Of a stretch of 64,000 nucleotides of DNA, positions 50,601-60,301 are shown in pieces. This DNA is from an uncultured Campylobacter sp. (GTDB lineage Bacteria; Campylobacterota; Campylobacteria; Campylobacterales; Campylobacteraceae): the NCBI RefSeq assembly GCF_937980635.1, contig NZ_CALJPG010000021.1:117489-181488 (forward strand), read 5' to 3'. Position 1 is the stretch's first letter. Each line of letters starts with the position of its first letter. The position numbers and the translations under genes were made by a program. Below the pieces are notes generated by a model. It ran no database searches, was not told where the DNA came from, and saw only the letters and a program-made list of their open reading frames with translations.

Positions 50601-51727
50601 CGAAAGATAGCAAATATAAATAAAAAGCTCATCGCTGCGAAAAACACCCAGATAAAGCCGTTTGCGCCCAAAAATTTCATCATCGCGCCGATGATCAAAG
50701 GCGAGCAGAGAGACGCGCTCGAATAGATAAAAAGCATCGCCGCCGAAATTTGCACGCGAGAGGCGCCCTCGCCGGTGATGGAGTCGTTTGCGCGCGCGAT
50801 GGCGAGCGAATACAAAGGAAAGGCGCCAAATCCTAACATCAACGCAAGTGCGCACGTTAGGATGAAGCTTTTAGCAAAAAATAGCGCCGCGCAGGAAGTA
50901 AGACCCACGACGCAAACTATCATTATGGCGCGTTTGCGACCAAACTTATCTGAAATAGTACCGCAGACGAGCTGCGCTAAGAAACCTCCTGCCATCGCCG
51001 ATCCCATAAATGCACCCACTGAGCCCACTCCAAGCCCTGCGCTTAGCACGAAAACGCTCGCCATCGAAAAAAAGCCGTTAATCAAAATGCCCGCGCAAAC
51101 CACCGTCGCAAACGCAAGCGGCGGCACGATCGAAATTTGCGGCATCGAAACTCGCATGCGAGCGGGAACTCTGGGAGGGTTGAAGCGGATTAAATTTACC
51201 GGCAGTAGTGCTAGGATGATGAAAAATGCGCTTAGCACGAAGACCTTCATCGTTCCGAAATTTAGCGCCAAAATTATAACTCCTATCGCAAACGCGCCGT
51301 AAAAAACCGCTTCGTAGATCGCCAGCACGCGGGAGCGGATGGAGTTTGTGATCTTTGAGTTGATCCAGCTTTCGATTATCATCAAAAGCGCGTAGTAGCA
51401 AAAGCCCAAAATAAAGCGCAAAATCGCCCAATACACGAGGTTTGAGCCAAGATCGTGCAGCATTGCAGCAATTCCGAAAAGCGCCGTAAAGACCGCGTAT
51501 GCCCGCACGTACGAGAGCGCGCCGATTATCGAAGGCACGAAAAAGCCGCTAAAGATCGCACCTAAAAAGAAAAACGCCGAAATTAGTCCGATCTCAAGCT
51601 CGCTGTGGCCGGATTCTTTTAGCATGATGCCCGCGCTTGCGATGACTAGCGCGTCGCCGATAAACATAAAGAAAATCCCCAGAAATAGGGGGCTTAGCGA
51701 GCGTGCTGCGCGCATGGATTCAAACAA
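50576..51727 (-). CDS. MFS transporter, YcaD-like
   Basis: A 383-residue protein with 12 hydrophobic segments. The motif-A region between helices 2 and 3 of the second half reads LVCGTISDKFGRKRAIMIV, the classical G-x-x-x-D-x-x-G-R-K-x signature. The N-terminal half starts with LSPLFLGIFFMFIGDALVIA. It resembles the YcaD/YfkF-like group of general MFS proteins. It is transcribed towards the EntS-like gene and shares a very short intergenic region with it. The substrate cannot be inferred. Confidence 0.82.
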   Translation of the reverse strand: MFESMRAARSLSPLFLGIFFMFIGDALVIASAGIMLKESGHSELEIGLISAFFFLGAIFSGFFVPSIIGALSYVRAYAVFTALFGIAAMLHDLGSNLVYWAILRFILGFCYYALLMIIESWINSKITNSIRSRVLAIYEAVFYGAFAIGVIILALNFGTMKVFVLSAFFIILALLPVNLIRFNPPRVPARMRVSMPQISIVPPLAFATVVCAGILINGFFSMASVFVLSAGLGVGSVGAFMGSAMAGGFLAQLVCGTISDKFGRKRAIMIVCVVGLTSCAALFFAKSFILTCALALMLGFGAFPLYSLAIARANDSITGEGASRVQISAAMLFIYSSASLCSPLIIGAMMKFLGANGFIWVFFAAMSFLFIFAIFRPEIAPKR

Positions 51728-52252
51728 TGACTTTCCCTTGGAATTAAATTTGGCGTTATTGTAGCCTTTTATTGATTAAAGCTCGGTTTTTATGTAAAAA
51801 ATATTTGAAAAATTTCGATTCGGATAGGGATTTCAAAAAGATGGGAAAATTTATAAAGGAAAATAAAGCCAAAATTTTATCGCAGATGCCGAAGATCAAG
51901 TGCAGGTAGCGCGCCGAAAAGCCCAGCGCGCGATAAAATTTTACCGCAGCGGTTTTAAAACGGCGCGAGCGTTTAAATTTAGAGGCGGCTCGCAACGAAG
52001 CGCTGAAATTTTAAGATAAAATTTTAATCCAAAAGTTAAAGCTCCGGCAGCCGTGCCTCGTCGCACCAAAGAGACGAGCTTTATTAAAAAGCCCTGCAGC
52101 CAAAGCGGCGAGCTGCTAAATTCCCGCGCGCAGCAAAATTTCAAGGCAAAATTTCAATCTTTGCGGATAAATTTATGCGGCTTGCTTCAAAGATAAAATT
52201 TTAAAATTTCGTAGAGCAAAACCGGGCGCAAAAGGCGCAGAATTTTAAAGCT
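51728..52252. repeat. Gene-free spacer with AAATTT-core words
   Basis: 525 bases. The first 150 are AT-rich and probably carry the promoter of the minus-strand MFS gene. 51870-52200 contains GCGATAAAATTTTACCGC-like words at about 51930, 52015 and 52190. Frames exist on the minus strand but give no protein-like sequence. Confidence 0.45.
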
Positions 52253-53980
52253 CTAGCTGTTTTGCATTATCCCCTTTAGGCCGCGATACTCCTCGCATTC
52301 GCCCGTTAGCTTCGCGTCGGTGCCGATGGCGAGGATGCGTCCGTTTTTCATCACGGCGATATTATCGGCGCGCTCGATCGTGGAGAGGCGGTGGGCGATT
52401 ACAAAGACGATTTTGCTTTGTTTGATCTTTTCGATGACGTTTGAGATCTCCTTTTCGCTTGCGTTATCCAGCGCCGAAGTCGCCTCGTCGAATATTAAAA
52501 TTTGCGGATCCTTATACAGCGCGCGCGCGATGGCGATACGCTGGCGCTGCCCGCCGCTAAGATTTGCGCCGAACTCGCTAAGCACGGTGTAAATTCCATC
52601 CTTCATCGAGCTTGCGAACTCATAGGCGTTGGCGAGCTTCAGCGCTTCAATGACGCGCTGCTCGTTAAATTCCGCGCCGTAGCTTACGTTTTGCGCGATC
52701 GTGTCGTTGAAAATATAGACGCGCTGGCTTACGAGGCCGATATTTTCGCGCAGGCTGGGGATGCTAAACTCGCCGATCTCGTCGTTGCCGTTGAATAAAA
52801 TTTTACCGCTACTTGCGTCGTAAAAGCGCATCAGAAGGTTCACGACCGAGCTTTTGCCGCCGCCGCTGTTTCCGACGAGCGCTAAAATTTCGCCCTTTTT
52901 GACGCCAAAGCTTATATCTTTCAGCGCCGCCTTGTCGCCGTAGTTTAGCGATACGTCGCAAAAGCTCACCGAGCCTATCTCGCCCATCTGCTTTCCGCCT
53001 CCGACGATCGTAGGCTCCAAATCTATGAGCTCGAACGTCCGCTCGCTCGCCGCGATGGCGTCTTGCATGTTGTTGTAGAGCGATGAGACCTTTTTTATCG
53101 GAGTGTAAACCATAAAAAGTGCCGTAAGGAAGCTGAAAAAGCTGCCGATGCTCATCTGGCCCGCGATGACCTCCTGTCCTCCGACGATGATCACCACGGC
53201 GATACCCACGGCGCCTAGCATCTCCATGATCGGGCTTACCAGACACGTCGTTACGACCGCCTTTAAATTTAGACTGAAAAATTTCTTGTTTTCGGCGTTA
53301 AATTTCTCCACTTCAAAGCTCTCGGCGTTGCTTGCCTTGACGATTTCGATGTTGGAGTAAATTTGACTGAGCGCCGAGGAGATATCGGAGGTTTTCTCTT
53401 GAGATTCGCGTGAAATTTTTTTCATCCGCTTTGCAAGGCGCGAGAGCGGATATATCGCGCACGGAAAGACCACGAGCGCGAAAAACGAAAGCTTTGGGCT
53501 CTGATAGATCACGACGCCCAAAAGCCCCAAAATCGTAATGATCTGCGTGAAAAAATCGGGGATCATGTTTGAAACCACGACGCGGATACGCTCTATGTCG
53601 TTGATTGTGCGGCTGATGAGCTCACCCGTGCGGAAACGGTTGAAAAAATCCACGTCCAGCCGCACGAGGCTCGCAACGAGCCTGTCGCGGAAGCGGCGCA
53701 CCGTGTCTTGACCGATGAAAGCGGTGAAGTAGTTTTGCATAAACGCGCCGCCGCTTTTCATCGCAAAAACCACGATGATCGCGATCGGAAGCGTATAGAG
53801 ATACGGCTCGTTTTTTTCGACGAAAATTTTATTTAAAACGGGCTCGACCAGCTTCGCGCTCGCAGCAGTCGCCACACTCGTCATCACCATACCCAAAATC
53901 GCCAATGCAAACTGCGGCTTGTAATCCCTAAAATAGGGCTTAAAGCGCGATAGTAAAGTTTTAAAACCGTTCAAATACAA
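52253..53980 (-). CDS. msbA: MsbA-like lipid A/lipid flippase ABC transporter
   Basis: A 575-residue half-transporter with fused membrane and ATPase domains that acts as a homodimer. Six membrane segments lie in the first 300 residues (FALAILGMVMTSVATAASAK, ITILGLLGVVIYQ, GAVGIAVVIIVGG). The ATPase domain has Walker A GNSGGGKSS (370-378), Q-loop VSQR, signature LSGGQRQR (474-481), Walker B LIFDEATSALD (495-505) and His in IAHRLST. Its length and the coupling helix region fit MsbA, which flips lipid A-core in Gram-negatives; other exporter roles of this ABCB-type family are possible. Confidence 0.85.
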   Translation of the reverse strand: MYLNGFKTLLSRFKPYFRDYKPQFALAILGMVMTSVATAASAKLVEPVLNKIFVEKNEPYLYTLPIAIIVVFAMKSGGAFMQNYFTAFIGQDTVRRFRDRLVASLVRLDVDFFNRFRTGELISRTINDIERIRVVVSNMIPDFFTQIITILGLLGVVIYQSPKLSFFALVVFPCAIYPLSRLAKRMKKISRESQEKTSDISSALSQIYSNIEIVKASNAESFEVEKFNAENKKFFSLNLKAVVTTCLVSPIMEMLGAVGIAVVIIVGGQEVIAGQMSIGSFFSFLTALFMVYTPIKKVSSLYNNMQDAIAASERTFELIDLEPTIVGGGKQMGEIGSVSFCDVSLNYGDKAALKDISFGVKKGEILALVGNSGGGKSSVVNLLMRFYDASSGKILFNGNDEIGEFSIPSLRENIGLVSQRVYIFNDTIAQNVSYGAEFNEQRVIEALKLANAYEFASSMKDGIYTVLSEFGANLSGGQRQRIAIARALYKDPQILIFDEATSALDNASEKEISNVIEKIKQSKIVFVIAHRLSTIERADNIAVMKNGRILAIGTDAKLTGECEEYRGLKGIMQNS

Positions 53981-55051
53981 TCCTTTTTTATAAAATTTTT
54001 AAAATTTATAATTCTAAAATTTATGAAATTTATGAAATCCCAAAATTCTTGAAATTTCAAAATTTATGCAATTCCAAAATTCCTTAAATTTTAGAATTTC
54101 GACCGCGAGGCAGCACAAAATTTATGGGGCGGCGCGGGACTAATTTGCGCTTCGCAAGCTCGCTAAATCAACTCACTCGCATGCGGCGACCGTGCGGACG
54201 ACGCCGAGATTCAGCTTTTTTATTTGCTGCTTTTAAAGCGTTAAGCGCTTAAAGCAAGCGAGTTTTTATTTATCGCGATCTTTCGCTTTCGCAAGCCATT
54301 TTTAAAACGCCGAACGCTTTGAGGCGATATAAAGCGCTACAAAATGCCGTATCGTTATACATCGCGTTTATCGCGGCTTCGCATCGCCGCGCTGCATTGC
54401 TCTTTTGCATCACTGCGCTACCGAATAAAAATCGCGGCCTGCCTTGTGGTTTTGCCGTTGCATCAGCCGTATCGCCAAATGAAATTGTGACTTTCGTTGC
54501 TGCGCGCACCCGCGTACAATATCGCCGAATAAAATCGCGCCGAAATTTGCGCGTCGCCGCAGCGCATTCCACTGCACCTAGTCGCGTTAAAATTTACGCA
54601 CAAGACGCGGCAGTGCTGCTTTTTACTGCGCTGCGGCACAACTCTGCATCGCCAATTGCCATAAAAAATCACACTGAAATTTACGCACAAGCAGACACAT
54701 AGCGTTGCCGCTGTACCGCGCTATATCACGCCGCCGCATCGTCCATTGCCGATAAAACGCGGTAAATACGCGCAGACGAGCCGTAGCGTTACTTCATTTT
54801 GCCGCGCTATATCGCGCCGCCGTATCAGCCGCGCCGACGAATGAAAATCGCTATCCACCTCGCGCTTCTGTCGCCGCGTCACGTCACACATCGCTCCTGC
54901 ACCTTATCAATAAATAAAATCGCGCCGCGGCATAGCAATGCTTCAGATAAAAATCGCACTGAAATTTTCGCGCGGATTAGCATCCTGATTTACGCTTCGC
55001 ATCGTAAAAATCACAAAATTTAATGTAAAATTTTACGCTAAATTTTACGTT
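53981..55051. repeat. 1.07-kb spacer with low-complexity and dispersed repeats
   Basis: 53985-54100 is nearly pure AAATTTATGAAATTTCAAAA-type sequence. From 54500 on there are units with ATCGCACTGAAATTTACGCN (near 54530, 54668 and 54950) and two copies of GCCGCGCTATATCRCGCCGC about 87 bases apart (near 54716 and 54803). Frames on both strands give no recognisable protein. No tRNA or rRNA is seen. Confidence 0.5.
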
Positions 55052-56482
55052 TTATTCTGCTACTACCTCCCAAACGGTGCCACTAGCCGTATCCATCACT
55101 TCGATCTTCATATCCGTAAGGCGCGCCCTGATGGCGTCTGCACTCGCAAAGTCCTTTTCAGCCTTCGCCTGCGCGCGCTGTTTGATCAGCTCCTCTATCT
55201 GCGCTCTTTGCTTCTCGCTCACGCCAAAGCGAAAGTATTCGGTCTCATCCTCATATAAAATTCCGAGCGTCTGCTTTGCAAACTCCAAATTTGCGGCGAT
55301 TATAGCCTTTAGCGCCTTATCTTTTGGCGCGCGATCTAGCGCTTCGTTCGCGCTTGCCACGAAGCTATCAAGCACCGCAAGCGCGCCTGAAGTATTGAGA
55401 TCGTCGCTTAAAAACTCCATCATCTCCGATCTAAATTTAACCTCCGCAGCAGGCAGCTCGGACGCGAAATTTTGCCCTGCAGCGGGAACTAAAACGTCAC
55501 GGACGCGCTTTTTAAGGCGGTAAATTTTATCTAGCCTCTTTTTACTCGCAAGCAGATCGGCTATCGAATAATTAAAATTTGCCCTATAATGCGAGCTTAA
55601 GAGATAAAATCTTAGCGCCTCGCCGGGTGCGATTTTTAGGGCGTCTCCTACAAAAAACGAGTTGCCGAGGCTCTTGCTCATTTTTTCGTTATTTACCTGC
55701 ACGAAGCCGTTGTGAAGCCAGTATTTGCTTAGCGCTCTATGGCGGGCGCAGCGGCACTGCGCGGCTTCGTTTTCGTGATGTGGGAAGAGCAGATCGGCAC
55801 CGCCTGCGTGAATGTCGATGCAAAATTTCGGATCGCCGCTATCAAGGTGCGCCAAAATCATCGCGACGCACTCGCTGTGCCAGCCCGGGCGCCCTTTGCC
55901 AAATGGGCTATCAAACCAGTTCTCGTCAAATTTCCACAGCACGAAGTCCTTCTCGTCGTGCTTGGCATCGTTTGAGGCGACGCGGGCGATGTTTTTGCCG
56001 GCACCCTCTTTTTTACCGCTAAGACTTAGATAATCCCCGTCCTTGCGCGTGTCGAAATAGATGCCGTCGCCTGCGATCTCGTAGGCAAAGCCTTTTTGAA
56101 GAAGCGAGGATATGAGCTCGCAGATCGCGGCGATATTTTCGGTTGCCTTGGGCGAAATGCTTGCGTCCGCGACGTTTAGCGCACTCATATCCTGCAAATA
56201 TCTGCGAGTATAAAATTCTGTGATCTCCTCCAGACTTTTGCCGCTCTGCGCCATCTTTTTTAAAATTTTATCGTCGATGTCGGTAAAATTTCGCGCAAAT
56301 TTAACCTCATAGCCCTCCGCTTGCAGCACGCGGCGCAGCAGATCGAAGCTCACGGCGCTCTTTGCGTGCCCCAAATGCGCGTCGTCATAGACGGTCGGAC
56401 CGCAGGCGTAAATGCGCGCCAGCCCCTCGCTAATGGGCTTAAAAGGGAGCTTCTTTTTGCTCAAACTATCATAAATCACCAT
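55052..56482 (-). CDS. cysS: Cysteinyl-tRNA synthetase
   Basis: A class I synthetase of 476 residues that charges tRNA-Cys. Signatures are the zinc cysteine with the HIGH-like loop (YACGPTVYDDAHLGHAKS), the zinc site GWHSECVAMI with HIHAGG-like DIHAGGADLLFPHHENE, and KMSKSLGN near residue 265. The helical anticodon-binding domain follows. The length is usual. It overlaps murJ by 14 bases and follows a 1.07-kb spacer on its 3' side. Complete and unambiguous. Confidence 0.97.
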   Translation of the reverse strand: MVIYDSLSKKKLPFKPISEGLARIYACGPTVYDDAHLGHAKSAVSFDLLRRVLQAEGYEVKFARNFTDIDDKILKKMAQSGKSLEEITEFYTRRYLQDMSALNVADASISPKATENIAAICELISSLLQKGFAYEIAGDGIYFDTRKDGDYLSLSGKKEGAGKNIARVASNDAKHDEKDFVLWKFDENWFDSPFGKGRPGWHSECVAMILAHLDSGDPKFCIDIHAGGADLLFPHHENEAAQCRCARHRALSKYWLHNGFVQVNNEKMSKSLGNSFFVGDALKIAPGEALRFYLLSSHYRANFNYSIADLLASKKRLDKIYRLKKRVRDVLVPAAGQNFASELPAAEVKFRSEMMEFLSDDLNTSGALAVLDSFVASANEALDRAPKDKALKAIIAANLEFAKQTLGILYEDETEYFRFGVSEKQRAQIEELIKQRAQAKAEKDFASADAIRARLTDMKIEVMDTASGTVWEVVAE

Positions 56483-57866
56483 AATACAAGCCTTTTAAAA
56501 TGTATAAAATCGCCGCTTCGCCCGCACAAAGCGCCGCGATCGCAATAATTTTTTTTGCGCGGATTATAGCTAAAAAGTTATTAAATCCAAAAAAATAGAG
56601 GTTAAAGCCGAGCAGAAACGCCCCCGTTATCGTGCTTGCAAACGCAAGCCCCACGGCTCCGAAGGGTTTAAAAAACAGCGCGCACAAAGCGACGTTTATA
56701 AAGACGCACCAGATCGAAATCTTCGCGCTTAGCTTCTGTTTCATATTCGCATACAGCCAGTGCGAAAAAATTCTAGACAGCCCAAACGGCACGAGCCCCA
56801 CCATATACGCGCCGAGAACCGCGGCGCATTCGATGGAATTTTGACGGGTAAATTCTCCGCGCTCAAACAGCAGCTGCGTGATCTCGTTTCGCAGCATCAC
56901 GCCGCCTATCGCAGAGAGCCCGAGCAGCGCCAAAAGGAAGTAAAATCCGCGCTCGACAAGCGCCAGAGCCTGCGCGTCGTCGTGAGCTTTTACGAATTTG
57001 CTCATGCGCGGAAAGATCGCCGTGCTAAGCGCGATCGCAAAAAGCGCGAGCGGCAGCTGAAATATGCGGTTGGCGTAGTAAAGATAGCTGATACTGCCGC
57101 TAGCAAGGAAACTCGCAAAAAAGGTATCTATAAACGAGCTTAGCTGAAGCGCCGACGCACCGAGTACGCCTGCGAAAAAATTTTTATAAAAGCCCTGCGT
57201 TTGCGCTTTATCACCCCGTGCAAGCCGCGCAAAGCCGCCAGCCAAGACGCGCAGCATGCCGGTAAACTTCAGCGCATAAACGTGCACCGCAAGCTGTAAA
57301 AGCCCGCCCGCTACGACGCCGAAGCTAAGATAGAGCACCGCCGTAGCGCCGTCTTTGCCGCGAGCTAGCAGAAGCGCCGCGATCATCGATAAATTTAAAA
57401 GCGCGGTCGAAAACGCCGTCGTAGCGAAGTGGTCGCGATACTGAAGCAGCGAAGCAAAGAGCGTAACGACGAAGATAAACGTAAGGTAGAAAAAATTTAT
57501 CCGCACGTACGGCACCGCAAGACCGATCTGCTCGGCGCTAAATCCGTATGCCAAAACTTTGGTAAAAACGGGTGCGGCAAGCAGCACGAGCGCCGTTAAA
57601 AGCGCGATAAAAATGCTAAATTTAATAAGCACCGCTGCGGCAAAAATTCCTTTTTTACGCGCGGCGGTAAAGCTTGGCAAAAACGCTTGCGTAAAGGCTC
57701 CTTCGCCGAAGAGCCTGCGAAAAAGATTAGGCAGTTTAAACGCTACGAAAAACAGATCGCTGTAAATTCCCGCGCCCAAAACCGATGCGGTAAGCAGGTC
57801 GCGCACGAAGCCCAAAACTCGCGAAACCAGCGTGCCTGCGCTATTTGTAAAAAAGCCTCTGAGCAT
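56469..57866 (-). CDS. murJ: Lipid II flippase MurJ (MviN)
   Basis: A 465-residue inner-membrane protein with 13-14 hydrophobic segments that moves lipid II to the outer face. Recognisable parts are the N-terminal SAGTLVSRVLGFVRDLL, FKLPNLFRRLFGEGAFTQAF with its conserved Arg, and FYSLGVIATPLL-like sequence in the middle helices (YANRIFQLPLALFAIALSTA). The charge-carrying Arg residues of the central cavity are present. The ATG at 57866 has TGGAG upstream. It overlaps cysS, and the divergent neighbour is mlaE across an 80-base region. Confidence 0.93.
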   Translation of the reverse strand: MLRGFFTNSAGTLVSRVLGFVRDLLTASVLGAGIYSDLFFVAFKLPNLFRRLFGEGAFTQAFLPSFTAARKKGIFAAAVLIKFSIFIALLTALVLLAAPVFTKVLAYGFSAEQIGLAVPYVRINFFYLTFIFVVTLFASLLQYRDHFATTAFSTALLNLSMIAALLLARGKDGATAVLYLSFGVVAGGLLQLAVHVYALKFTGMLRVLAGGFARLARGDKAQTQGFYKNFFAGVLGASALQLSSFIDTFFASFLASGSISYLYYANRIFQLPLALFAIALSTAIFPRMSKFVKAHDDAQALALVERGFYFLLALLGLSAIGGVMLRNEITQLLFERGEFTRQNSIECAAVLGAYMVGLVPFGLSRIFSHWLYANMKQKLSAKISIWCVFINVALCALFFKPFGAVGLAFASTITGAFLLGFNLYFFGFNNFLAIIRAKKIIAIAALCAGEAAILYILKGLYYGDL

Positions 57867-57908
57867 AAATCTCCATTAAATTTTATAAAATGCCAAGGTT
57901 GATTATAT

Positions 57909-57940
57909 TATAATTTCCCCTATTTTTTGATTTTGGAGAG
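57909..57940 (+). promoter_or_regulatory. Promoter and ribosome site of the mla operon
   Basis: TATAAT at 57909-57914 lies inside a TA-rich run (GATTATATTATAATTTCC), with no clear -35. GGAGAG at 57935-57940 precedes the TTG start of mlaE. The region between 57867 and 57946 is shared with murJ, which reads the other way. Confidence 0.5.
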
Positions 57941-57946
57941 AAATTT

Positions 57947-59050
57947 TTGCGGAATTTAGCCTTTTCGCTCGAAAGCTCGGGCGGGAAAAACACCTTATCG
58001 CTACGCGGGCAGTGGAACTACAAAAGCTCGCGCTCGCAGCTGCTTGCACTAAAAAAAGCGGTAAAAAATCTAAACGAGCTGGAGCTAAGCTTAAGCGAAA
58101 TTTCAAATTTAGACTATTTCATGGCGCTGATGATCAAAAACGCCCTTGCCGGCAAGCGAGTTAGCCTTGTGGAGGATAGCAGCAAAGCCGCCAAAATTCT
58201 AAGCTTTATGGATGATAAAACGATCGATTTTAGCTACGTACCCGAATCTCGCAGGCTAAATTTTTTAGCGCAGATCGGACTTTATTGCCATCTTGGAATT
58301 TTAGGCTTGCTAAGCCTTGCTAGCTTTTTGGGTGAGTTTTTCTCCAAACTCGTGGCTTTTATAATTCATCCGATGAAATTTCGCTTCAAAGAAACCGTAA
58401 ATTTTATCAAAGATAGCGGCATAGACGCGCTTTTCATCGTCTCATTGACGGCATTTTTGATAGGTATCGTGCTTGCTTACATTGGTTCGGATATGCTTTC
58501 TAAATTTGGCGCCAGCATCTATATCATCGATATAATGGGCGCTTTGACGCTTCGCGAGGTAGCGCCTCTAATCGCCGCTATCGTTATCGCGGGTCGCTCG
58601 GCTTCTAGCTTTACGGCGCAGATCGGCGTGATGAAGATCACCGAAGAGATCGATGCGATGAGGACGATGGGCTTTGATCCGTTTTATTTTCTTGCGATGC
58701 CGCGCATTATCGCGATGGTACTAATCATGCCGCTAGTCATTTTTATCGCAGATTCGGTAAGTATTTTTGCTCAGATGATCGTGTGTGACGCGTATTTAGA
58801 CATAGCCTTTAGCGATTATTTGGATAGATTTAAGGCTTCTGTAGAGCTCAGGCACTTTTTAGTAGGTGTGATTAAAGCGCCGTTTTTCGGGGCATTCATT
58901 GCTATCATCGGCTGCATGCGGGGTTTTGAGGTCAAAGGAAATACCCAAAGCATCGGCGAATACACCACCATTAGCGTCGTAAACGCGATATTTTGGGTTA
59001 TCGCGATCGACGCGGTATTTGCGGTTTTGTTTTCGGAAATCGGGCTATGA
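57947..59050 (+). CDS. mlaE: MlaE-type permease of a phospholipid transporter, with STAS domain
   Basis: A 367-residue permease. The first 110 or so residues form a STAS-like domain (GKNTLSLRGQWNYKSSRSQL, LELSLSEISNLDYFMALMIK), as in MlaE/MlaB-type fusions. The remainder is the MlaE permease with five or six helices and the family core AFLIGIVLAYIGSDMLSKFG, LTLREVAPLIAAIVIAGRSA and FTAQIGVMKITEEIDAMRTM. The start is a TTG six bases after GGAGAG. It is followed by the ATPase with an ATGA overlap. The complex would move phospholipids between inner and outer membranes and keep outer-membrane asymmetry. Confidence 0.9.
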   Translation: MRNLAFSLESSGGKNTLSLRGQWNYKSSRSQLLALKKAVKNLNELELSLSEISNLDYFMALMIKNALAGKRVSLVEDSSKAAKILSFMDDKTIDFSYVPESRRLNFLAQIGLYCHLGILGLLSLASFLGEFFSKLVAFIIHPMKFRFKETVNFIKDSGIDALFIVSLTAFLIGIVLAYIGSDMLSKFGASIYIIDIMGALTLREVAPLIAAIVIAGRSASSFTAQIGVMKITEEIDAMRTMGFDPFYFLAMPRIIAMVLIMPLVIFIADSVSIFAQMIVCDAYLDIAFSDYLDRFKASVELRHFLVGVIKAPFFGAFIAIIGCMRGFEVKGNTQSIGEYTTISVVNAIFWVIAIDAVFAVLFSEIGL

Positions 59051-59817
59051 GCGAGCAAGTGCAATCCGGCGAAAGCGCTAAAATTATAGTCGCGCGCGAT
59101 GTTACTACCGCGTATGGATCGCGCGTTATGCACGATAGCGTGAGTTTTAGCGTTAGAAAGGGCGAAATTTACGGCTTCCTAGGCGGCAGCGGCAGCGGAA
59201 AAACGACGCTGATGAAAACGCTCATATTCTTAAAGCGCCCGCAAAGCGGCGAGATTAAAATTTTCGGACGCGATATTTGGGGCGCGAGCGAGGCGGATCA
59301 AAATGAGATCCGCCTAAAATGCGGCGTGATGTTTCAGTTCGGCGCACTTTACAGCTCGATGAGCGTGCTCGAAAACGTAGGCGTGCTGCTGCGCGAATAC
59401 TCTAAATTTAGCGAGCGCGAGATAGATGAGCTATCGATGTTTTGGATCCAGAAGGTGGGGCTTAAGAAGGAGGCTGCCGCGCTTAGGCCAAACGAGCTTA
59501 GCGGCGGTATGAAAAAGCGCGTAGCACTGGCTCGCGCGCTCGCTCTCAGCCCTGAAATTTTATTTTTGGACGAGCCAAACTCGGGGCTTGATCCGCTCAG
59601 CGCCAGAGCCCTTGATAGGCTTGTTTGCGAGCTTAGAGACAGCCTCGGCGTCACGGTCGTGATGGTGACTCACGATGTGGACAGTATCTTTGACATTTTG
59701 GATCGATTTTTGATCGTGGATAATCAAAAAATCGCCTTTGAAGGAAGCATCAAAGAAATTTCAAGCCTAAAGAATAACCCGCTTGAAGAGCTATTTAAGA
59801 TGCGGCAAAGGGATTGA
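59047..59817 (+). CDS. mlaF: MlaF-type ATPase of the phospholipid transporter
   Basis: A 256-residue ABC ATPase that powers the MlaE permease. Walker A is GGSGSGKT (46-53). The Q-loop region is VMFQFGALYSSMSVLENVG, the signature LSGGMKKRVALARAL and Walker B LFLDEPNSGLD; the switch histidine is in MVTHDVDS. The start at 59047 overlaps the mlaE stop as ATGA; an in-frame start 18 codons earlier lies inside mlaE and is less likely. It is followed by a 484-base repeat-rich gap before mlaD. Confidence 0.92.
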   Translation: MSEQVQSGESAKIIVARDVTTAYGSRVMHDSVSFSVRKGEIYGFLGGSGSGKTTLMKTLIFLKRPQSGEIKIFGRDIWGASEADQNEIRLKCGVMFQFGALYSSMSVLENVGVLLREYSKFSEREIDELSMFWIQKVGLKKEAAALRPNELSGGMKKRVALARALALSPEILFLDEPNSGLDPLSARALDRLVCELRDSLGVTVVMVTHDVDSIFDILDRFLIVDNQKIAFEGSIKEISSLKNNPLEELFKMRQRD

Positions 59818-60301
59818 GCTTTGAAATTTACCGAGCCGAAATACGCATCGCGGTGGGCAAAATTTAGATAGGTGCAAGCTGAAATTTTAAAATAGCGGCG
59901 GGAAAATTTTAAATTTTAAACCTAGCGAGGAATTCCGGGCTCCGCAGGGCTTAAATTTTAAAATTTAGACCTTAGCGGCTCAATCGAAATTTTAAAATTT
60001 AGGCGGGTCGTATTTAAGGGCGCATTTAGGTGCATTTATTGGATAGCGCATAAATTTTAAAATTTTAACAAGCAAGCGGCGTTAAATTAAACCGGAGCGA
60101 TAAAATTTTACGCTAAAATACGGCGCGACGATATTTTGAAATTTCAAAATGCACGCTAAGCTTTAAAATTTAAACTCAGATGATTCTGCAAATTTTGCGA
60201 CTATTTGAGAAAGTGCTAAGTTTTAAAATTTAAGCCCAAACGGCTATTTTTAAGGCATATCGCAGGGCTTAAATTTTACGCTCTGAAATTAGGAGAAAAG
60301 A
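59818..60301. repeat. Repeat-rich gap inside the mla operon
   Basis: 484 bases without a gene between mlaF and mlaD, in an operon that is otherwise compact. At least five copies of AAATTTTAAAATTTA occur at about 59950, 59985, 60050, 60165 and 60220, several flanked by GGCTT or RGCC words. Each copy is a self-complementary block. A ribosome site for mlaD (AGGAGAAAAG) closes the stretch. Confidence 0.6.

Noticed and set aside
54270..54702. Frames of 100-127 codons in the spacer before cysS
   Set aside because: Both strands are open because of the composition; no motif, no ribosome site.
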